From assembly GCA_015065545.1 (NCBI GenBank), contig SVQA01000004.1, positions 62,001-126,000 of the forward strand: a stretch of DNA of 64,000 bases, in the 5' to 3' direction. This document shows positions 59,601 through 64,000 of this stretch, piece by piece (position 1 is the first letter of the stretch; each line of letters starts with the position of its first letter). The DNA comes from Oscillospiraceae bacterium. GTDB lineage: Bacteria; Bacillota; Clostridia; Oscillospirales; Acutalibacteraceae. The notes under the pieces were generated by a model that did not search any database, was not told the origin of the DNA, and worked only from the letters and a program-made list of their open reading frames with translations. A program made the position numbers and the translations under genes.

Positions 59601-60424
59601 TTCACCTTGGCTATGCAGCAAAGGCTATGGGCTTCAAGGTTATGACTCCCGTATTTGACGGCGCACACGAAGGCGACATCTTCCAGGCATTCCGCGAAAT
59701 GCAGGAGAAGTCTGACCGTGGCGAGTTCCCTGATCGTTCTCAGGTTACAGGCATTGACTTTGGTGAGTGCCTCAGACAACACGGCATTACTCCCGAGTGT
59801 AAAACTTGGCTTAGAGACGGCAGAACAGGTGATTACTTCGATAACCCTGTAACTGTTGGTTATATGTACTATCTCAAGCTGCATCATCTTGTTGATGATA
59901 AGATTCACGCAAGATCCACAGGTCCCTACTCTCTCGTTACTCAGCAGCCTCTGGGCGGTAAAGCTCAGTTCGGCGGACAGCGTTTCGGTGAAATGGAAGT
60001 TTGGGCACTTGAGGCTTACGGTGCAGCATATACTCTTCAGGAAATCCTCACAGTTAAGTCTGACGACGTTACAGGACGTGTTAAGACTTACGAGGCTATC
60101 GTTAAGGGTCAGAATATTCCTATGCCCGGTATCCCCGAATCCTTCAAGGTTCTTATCAAAGAGCTTCAGTCCCTCTCTCTTGATGTTAAGGTTCTTGACC
60201 ACGATGGTCAGGAAATCGACCTCAAGCAGAAGTTTGACGAGGACGAGGATATGGGTATTGTTCCTGCTGATGCAGAGCTTCAGGAGGACGAGGTTATGAC
60301 CACCATGGACGGCTTCCTGCTGGATGAAGAATCCGAAGAGGGCAATATGTTTGACGAATCCTCTATCTTTGAGGATATGGACGATATGCTGGATTTTGAT
60401 GATCACGGCAGCGATGAATATTAA
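56627..60424 (+). CDS. rpoB: RNA polymerase beta subunit
   Basis: 1265 aa from the ATG at 56627 (AAGGAGAG ribosome-binding site); the frame extends further upstream but without a better start. It forms part of the catalytic core. The rifampicin pocket reads [20 protein letters not shown], then [13 protein letters not shown]. Its Asp, His and Ser at the common resistance positions are all wild type. [11 protein letters not shown] and [20 protein letters not shown] are also intact. The tail is acidic. rplJ and rplL, which usually precede rpoB, are absent here. Confidence 0.98.
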   Translation: MDNVKQVMLGKTERVSFSKIDEVIGMPNLIEVQKKSYQWFLDEGLKEVFKDVSGITDYSGNLVLDFIDYTLDVDNPNYSVIECKERDATYSAALRVTARLINKETGEIKESNVFMGEFPLMTDSGTFVINGAERVIVSQLVRSPGVYYKMEHDKTGKEMFSSTVIPNRGAWLEYENDINDVFYVRIDKNRKIPVTVLLRALGLGSNADIIEVFGDDDRIKATIEKDTTDSIETGLLEVYRKLRPSEPPTVESAQNHLHNLFFDPRRYDMSRVGRYKYNKKLGVSGRLAGQVVADPVINPRTGEVMALRGDTISREKAMEIENAGVKEVFVSVEGKLVKILSNNMVDISGYVSFDAKEECGINEKVSFPVLCEILDSCSNDDELKEMLIARHDELIPNHITIEDIFASVNYMNCLAEHIGVTDDIDHLGNRRIRCVGELLQNQFRIGFSRLERVIRERMTLQAQDLETLSPSTLINIRPVTAAIKEFFGSSPLSQFMDQTNPLAELTHKRRLSALGPGGLSRDRAGFEVRDVHYSHYGRMCPIETPEGPNIGLISYLATFSRINEYGFVEASFRKIDKERGVVTDEVVYMTADQEDEFYVAQANTPLDAEGRFINQRVVGRHRDEFVDLDASKFDYMDVSPRMVVSVATSMIPFLENDDANRALMGSNMQRQAVPLLVTENPIVGTGMEYKAGTDSGVCILAEDDGVVMSADANRIRVQYDNGKVKDHEVIKFLRSNQGTCINQIPVVDRGQRVKKGDVLADGPATKNGEISLGKNALIGFMTWEGYNYEDAVLISEKIVREDVYTSIHIEEYEIEARDTKLGPEEITRDIPNVGEDMLKDLDEDGIIHIGAEVHADDILVGKVTPKGETELTAEERLLRAIFGEKAREVRDTSLRVPHGESGIVVDVKVFTRENSRDELKPGVNKVVRCYLAQKRKISVGDKMAGRHGNKGVVSRILPVEDMPYLPDGTPLDIVLNPLGVPSRMNIGQVLEVHLGYAAKAMGFKVMTPVFDGAHEGDIFQAFREMQEKSDRGEFPDRSQVTGIDFGECLRQHGITPECKTWLRDGRTGDYFDNPVTVGYMYYLKLHHLVDDKIHARSTGPYSLVTQQPLGGKAQFGGQRFGEMEVWALEAYGAAYTLQEILTVKSDDVTGRVKTYEAIVKGQNIPMPGIPESFKVLIKELQSLSLDVKVLDHDGQEIDLKQKFDEDEDMGIVPADAELQEDEVMTTMDGFLLDEESEEGNMFDESSIFEDMDDMLDFDDHGSDEY

Positions 60425-60446
60425 GTTAGGAAGGGGCAATTAACTA

Positions 60447-63400
60447 ATGGATAATAATGTTTTTGATTCTATAAAAATCGGTTTAGCCTCTCCTGAGCAG
60501 ATCAGAGAATGGTCACATGGCGAGGTTAAAAAGCCCGAAACCATAAACTATCGTACTCTCAAACCAGAGAGAGACGGTCTATTCTGCGAGCGTATTTTCG
60601 GACCTACAAAGGACTGGGAATGCCATTGCGGAAAGTACAAGAGAATTCGTTTTAAAGGCAAAATCTGCGACCGTTGCGGCGTTGAAGTAACACGTGCAAA
60701 GGTTCGTCGTGAGAGAATGGGTCACATCGAGCTTGCAGCTCCTGTTTCTCATATCTGGTACTTCAAGGGTATTCCCTCCAGAATTTCCCTTATGCTTGAT
60801 ATTTCTCCCAGAATGCTTGAGAAGGTTCTTTATTTTGCACTTTATATCGTAACAGATCCCGGTGATTGCCGTGATCTTCAGAAGATGCAGTTCCTCACAG
60901 AGCGTGAGTATGCAGATATGCGCGAGAAGTACGAGGACGACTTCAAGGCAGCAATGGGTGCAGAGGCTATCAAAGAGCTTCTGCAGGAAATTGACCTTGA
61001 AAAGCTTTCCGCAGAGCTCAAAGAGGAGCTTGTAGACGCATCAGGTCAGAAGAAGGTTCGCATCCAGAAGAGACTTGAGGTTGTTGAAAGCTTCCGTATG
61101 TCCGGCAACCGTCCCGAGTGGATGATTCTGGATGTTGTTCCCGTTATTCCTCCCGATATTCGTCCTATGGTACAGCTCGACGGCGGTCGTTTTGCAACTT
61201 CCGACCTTAACGACCTTTACCGCAGAGTTATTAACAGAAACCACAGACTCAAGAGACTTCTTGAGCTTGAGGCTCCCGATATTATCATCCGTAACGAAAA
61301 GCGTATGCTTCAGGAAGCAGTAGATGCACTTATCGACAACGGCCGTCGCGGCAGACCTGTTACAGGTCCCAACAACCGTCCTCTTAAGTCTCTTTCTGAT
61401 ATGCTTAAGGGTAAGCAGGGCCGATTTAGACAGAACCTTCTCGGTAAGCGTGTTGACTACTCCGGCCGTTCTGTTATCGTTGTTGGTCCTGAGCTTAAGA
61501 TGTACCAGTGCGGTCTTCCCAAGGAGATGGCTCTGGAGCTTTTCAAGCCTTTCGTTATGAAGCGTCTTGTTGAGACAAAGGCAGCACAGAACATCAAAGC
61601 AGCAAGAAAAGCTGTTGAGCGTGCAAAGCCCGAGGTTTGGGATGCACTGGAGGTTGTAATCAAGGGCCATCCTGTTCTCCTCAACCGTGCTCCAACACTT
61701 CACAGACTTGGTATTCAGGCATTCGAGCCTGTTCTTGTTGAGGGCAGAGCGATTAAGCTTCATCCCCTTGTATGTACAGCTTACAACGCCGACTTCGACG
61801 GCGACCAGATGGCTGTTCACGTACCTCTTTCTGCAGAGGCACAGGCAGAGGCTCGTTTCCTTATGCTTGCTGCAGGCAACCTCTTAAAGCCTTCTGACGG
61901 TCATCCTGTTGCTGTTCCTACACAGGATATGATTCTGGGTTCCTACTACCTTACTCTTGATAAGGACGGAGAACTTGGTGAGGGCAAGGTATTCAAGGAT
62001 ACTGACGAGGCTATGATGGCTTACTCCACAGGTGCTATCAAGCTTCACTCCAAGATTAAAGTTCGCCGCACAGCCATAGTTGACGGTGTAGAGAAATCTG
62101 CTCTTGTTGACACAACAATGGGTAAGATTATCTTCAACGGTCCCATTCCTCAGGATTTGGGCTTTGTTGACAGAACTGACCCTGATAATTATTTCAAATA
62201 CGAAATCGACTTCCTTGTTGGCAAGAAACAGCTTGGCAAGATTATCGATGCTTGTATCCGTGTGCACGGCACAGAGATTACCTCCAGAGTACTTGACGAC
62301 ATCAAGGCTCAGGGTTACAAATACTCTACCCGCGGTGCTATTACAGTTGCTGTTTGCGACGCAATTATTCCTGAAGCTAAGAAAGAAATTCTTGTTCAGG
62401 CAGAAAAAGACGTTGACTCTGTTCGCGAAGAGTTTATGATGGGTCTTCGTGCTGAAGAAGACAGATATAACGAAGTTATCAAAATCTGGGATAAGGCTAC
62501 AAACGATGTTACTGCTGCTCTTCAGGCTGGTCTTGACCGCTACAATCCCATCTTTATGATGGCTGACTCCGGTGCTCGAGGAAGTATGAGCCAGATCCGT
62601 CAGCTCGCAGGTATGCGTGGTCTGATTGCAAATACATCAGGTAAAATCATCGAAATTCCCATTCGTGCTAACTATCGTGAAGGTCTTAACATTCTGGAAT
62701 ACTTCATTTCCTCCCGTGGTGCTCGTAAGGGTCTTGCTGATACAGCGCTTCGTACCGCTGACTCAGGTTACCTTACTCGTCGTCTGGTTGATGTTTCTCA
62801 GGAAGTTATCATCCGTGAGGAAGATTGTCATACCACAGAGGGTCTTGAGATATTTGATATTAAGGCAGCAAACAAGACAATCGAAGGATTACACGAGAGA
62901 CTTATCGGCAGATACCTTGTTGAAGACTTCAAGGATGCCGAGGGTAATGTTCTTGTTTCAAAAAATAAGATGATGGACGATAGCGATGCTGATATCATCT
63001 GCAACGCAGGCACAGAAAAAATCACAATCCGTTCTGTTCTCGGCTGTCATGCAAAGCACGGCGTTTGCCGTAAGTGCTATGGTGCTAACCTTGCAAACGG
63101 TCAGCCTGTAACAGTAGGTGAAGCAGTTGGTATTATCGCTGCTCAGTCTATCGGTGAACCCGGTACACAGCTTACAATGAGAACCTTCCACACCGGTGGT
63201 GTTGCTTCCGCAGAAGATATTACACAGGGTCTTCCCCGTGTTGAAGAACTCTTCGAAAGCAGAAAGCCCAAGAGCCTTGCTATCATCAGCGAAATCGACG
63301 GTGAAGTTCGCTTTGATACTATCAAGAACAACCGTCACGCTGTTGTATTCAATAAGGAAACAGGCGACGAGAAGCAGTATCTGATCCCCTTCGGCTTCAG

Positions 63401-63995
63401 AGTTAAGGTTCAGGAGGGTGACATCATCAAGGCAGGTGACAAGATCACCGACGGTGCTGTTAATCCCCACGACATTCTTGCAATCCTCGGTGCACAGGCA
63501 GTGCAGGATTACCTCATCAGCGAGGTACAGAGCACATACCGTCTCCAGGGTGTTGATATCAATGATAAGCACATTGAGGTTATTGTTCGTCAGATGATGC
63601 GTAAGGTTCGCGTTGACGAGCCCGGTTCTACAGAGTTCCTCGGCGGTCAGATGTATGACAAGAGCGAAGTTCTTTATGCTAACAAGCAGATCCGCAAGCG
63701 TATCGAAGCAGGCGAGGAAGGCCTCAAGGAAGCAGAGTGGACTCAGCTTCTTCTCGGTATCACAAAGGCATCTCTTGCAACAGACAGCTTCTTGTCTGCA
63801 GCTTCCTTCCAGGAAACAACAAGAGTTCTCACCGATGCTGCTATCAAGGGTAAGGTTGATCCCCTTATCGGTCTTAAGGAGAACGTTATTATCGGTAAGC
63901 TGGTACCCGCAGGTACAGGAATGCGCCGTTACACTAACGTTGAGCTGGAGGAGAATTACATTCCTCAGGCTCCCCAGTCTTTTGAAGACCAGTAA
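60447..63995 (+). CDS. rpoC: RNA polymerase beta' subunit
   Basis: 1182 aa, complete to the stop at 63993-63995. N-terminal zinc site C59, C61, C74, C77 (CHCGKYK...CDRC); the catalytic [12 protein letters not shown] motif begins near residue 447 and binds the active-site Mg. A second zinc site includes [11 protein letters not shown]. It starts 22 bp after rpoB, with GGAAGGGG ahead. The two make the usual rpoBC operon. Confidence 0.98.
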   Translation: MDNNVFDSIKIGLASPEQIREWSHGEVKKPETINYRTLKPERDGLFCERIFGPTKDWECHCGKYKRIRFKGKICDRCGVEVTRAKVRRERMGHIELAAPVSHIWYFKGIPSRISLMLDISPRMLEKVLYFALYIVTDPGDCRDLQKMQFLTEREYADMREKYEDDFKAAMGAEAIKELLQEIDLEKLSAELKEELVDASGQKKVRIQKRLEVVESFRMSGNRPEWMILDVVPVIPPDIRPMVQLDGGRFATSDLNDLYRRVINRNHRLKRLLELEAPDIIIRNEKRMLQEAVDALIDNGRRGRPVTGPNNRPLKSLSDMLKGKQGRFRQNLLGKRVDYSGRSVIVVGPELKMYQCGLPKEMALELFKPFVMKRLVETKAAQNIKAARKAVERAKPEVWDALEVVIKGHPVLLNRAPTLHRLGIQAFEPVLVEGRAIKLHPLVCTAYNADFDGDQMAVHVPLSAEAQAEARFLMLAAGNLLKPSDGHPVAVPTQDMILGSYYLTLDKDGELGEGKVFKDTDEAMMAYSTGAIKLHSKIKVRRTAIVDGVEKSALVDTTMGKIIFNGPIPQDLGFVDRTDPDNYFKYEIDFLVGKKQLGKIIDACIRVHGTEITSRVLDDIKAQGYKYSTRGAITVAVCDAIIPEAKKEILVQAEKDVDSVREEFMMGLRAEEDRYNEVIKIWDKATNDVTAALQAGLDRYNPIFMMADSGARGSMSQIRQLAGMRGLIANTSGKIIEIPIRANYREGLNILEYFISSRGARKGLADTALRTADSGYLTRRLVDVSQEVIIREEDCHTTEGLEIFDIKAANKTIEGLHERLIGRYLVEDFKDAEGNVLVSKNKMMDDSDADIICNAGTEKITIRSVLGCHAKHGVCRKCYGANLANGQPVTVGEAVGIIAAQSIGEPGTQLTMRTFHTGGVASAEDITQGLPRVEELFESRKPKSLAIISEIDGEVRFDTIKNNRHAVVFNKETGDEKQYLIPFGFRVKVQEGDIIKAGDKITDGAVNPHDILAILGAQAVQDYLISEVQSTYRLQGVDINDKHIEVIVRQMMRKVRVDEPGSTEFLGGQMYDKSEVLYANKQIRKRIEAGEEGLKEAEWTQLLLGITKASLATDSFLSAASFQETTRVLTDAAIKGKVDPLIGLKENVIIGKLVPAGTGMRRYTNVELEENYIPQAPQSFEDQ

Positions 63996-64000
63996 TAATA

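Noticed and set aside
58709..60439. 576-codon frame antisense to rpoB
   Set aside because: It results from strong codon bias in rpoB; no start context, and the translation is Leu/Asn/Val-rich without domain features.

Overview
The window looks like a chromosomal segment of a low-to-mid-GC Clostridia bacterium, most likely Oscillospiraceae/Ruminococcaceae-like. Supporting signs are GatCAB, a SigH-like sigma factor, Rqc2 (NFACT), the DUF1385-prmC and DUF1934-argS pairs, NADP-type glutamate dehydrogenase, near-consensus sigma-A promoters (TTGACA-17-TATAAT), and no outer-membrane genes. The assignment is inference; no 16S rRNA gene is present. Most of the window is ordinary housekeeping DNA.

Layout. 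(1) 1-11.5 kb, minus strand: nif3-trmK-DUF1858, two promoter-equipped transcription units (a 36-aa peptide and a GNAT acetyltransferase), trmB, a lipoprotein, a two-component system, DUF1385-prmC, recA-recX and rimO (cut by the left edge). (2) 11.6-13.2 kb: a 43-aa peptide gene with a perfect promoter, a zinc-ribbon protein and a SigH-like sigma factor. (3) 13.3-28.1 kb, plus strand: comM/yifB, murA, walJ-like hydrolase, rlmH, rqc2, an ABC exporter whose permease carries a very long coiled coil, gatCAB and a HAD phosphatase. (4) 28.1-40.8 kb: lipoproteins, gdhA, pyk, an ABC-2 exporter, a zinc-ribbon membrane protein, a methyltransferase, a broken pyrophosphatase-like gene, a small AT-rich patch beside tRNA-Ala(CGC), and a PerR-type regulator with its operator. 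(5) 40.8-48 kb: cell-wall amidase-like protein, LUD protein, a 49-aa Asn/Gln/Lys repeat peptide, two rRNA methyltransferases, argS and murI. (6) 48.1-52.7 kb: a Dlt-like acylation set split into two converging units: adenylating ligase + carrier protein, and SGNH + MBOAT. (7) 52.9-56.6 kb: an unknown 260-aa protein, then a 1.9-kb module (PadR regulator, DUF6120-like membrane protein, secreted protein) bracketed by two inverted ~240-bp copies of a multi-hairpin repeat. (8) 56.3-64 kb: rpoB and rpoC behind their own perfect promoter and a ~270-nt leader, without the usual rplJ-rplL genes upstream.

Nothing here is a clear new defence or mobile system. The most interesting parts are the repeat-bracketed PadR module next to rpoB, the three tiny genes that conventional length cut-offs would miss, and the split Dlt-like cassette with an unusual carrier-protein motif.
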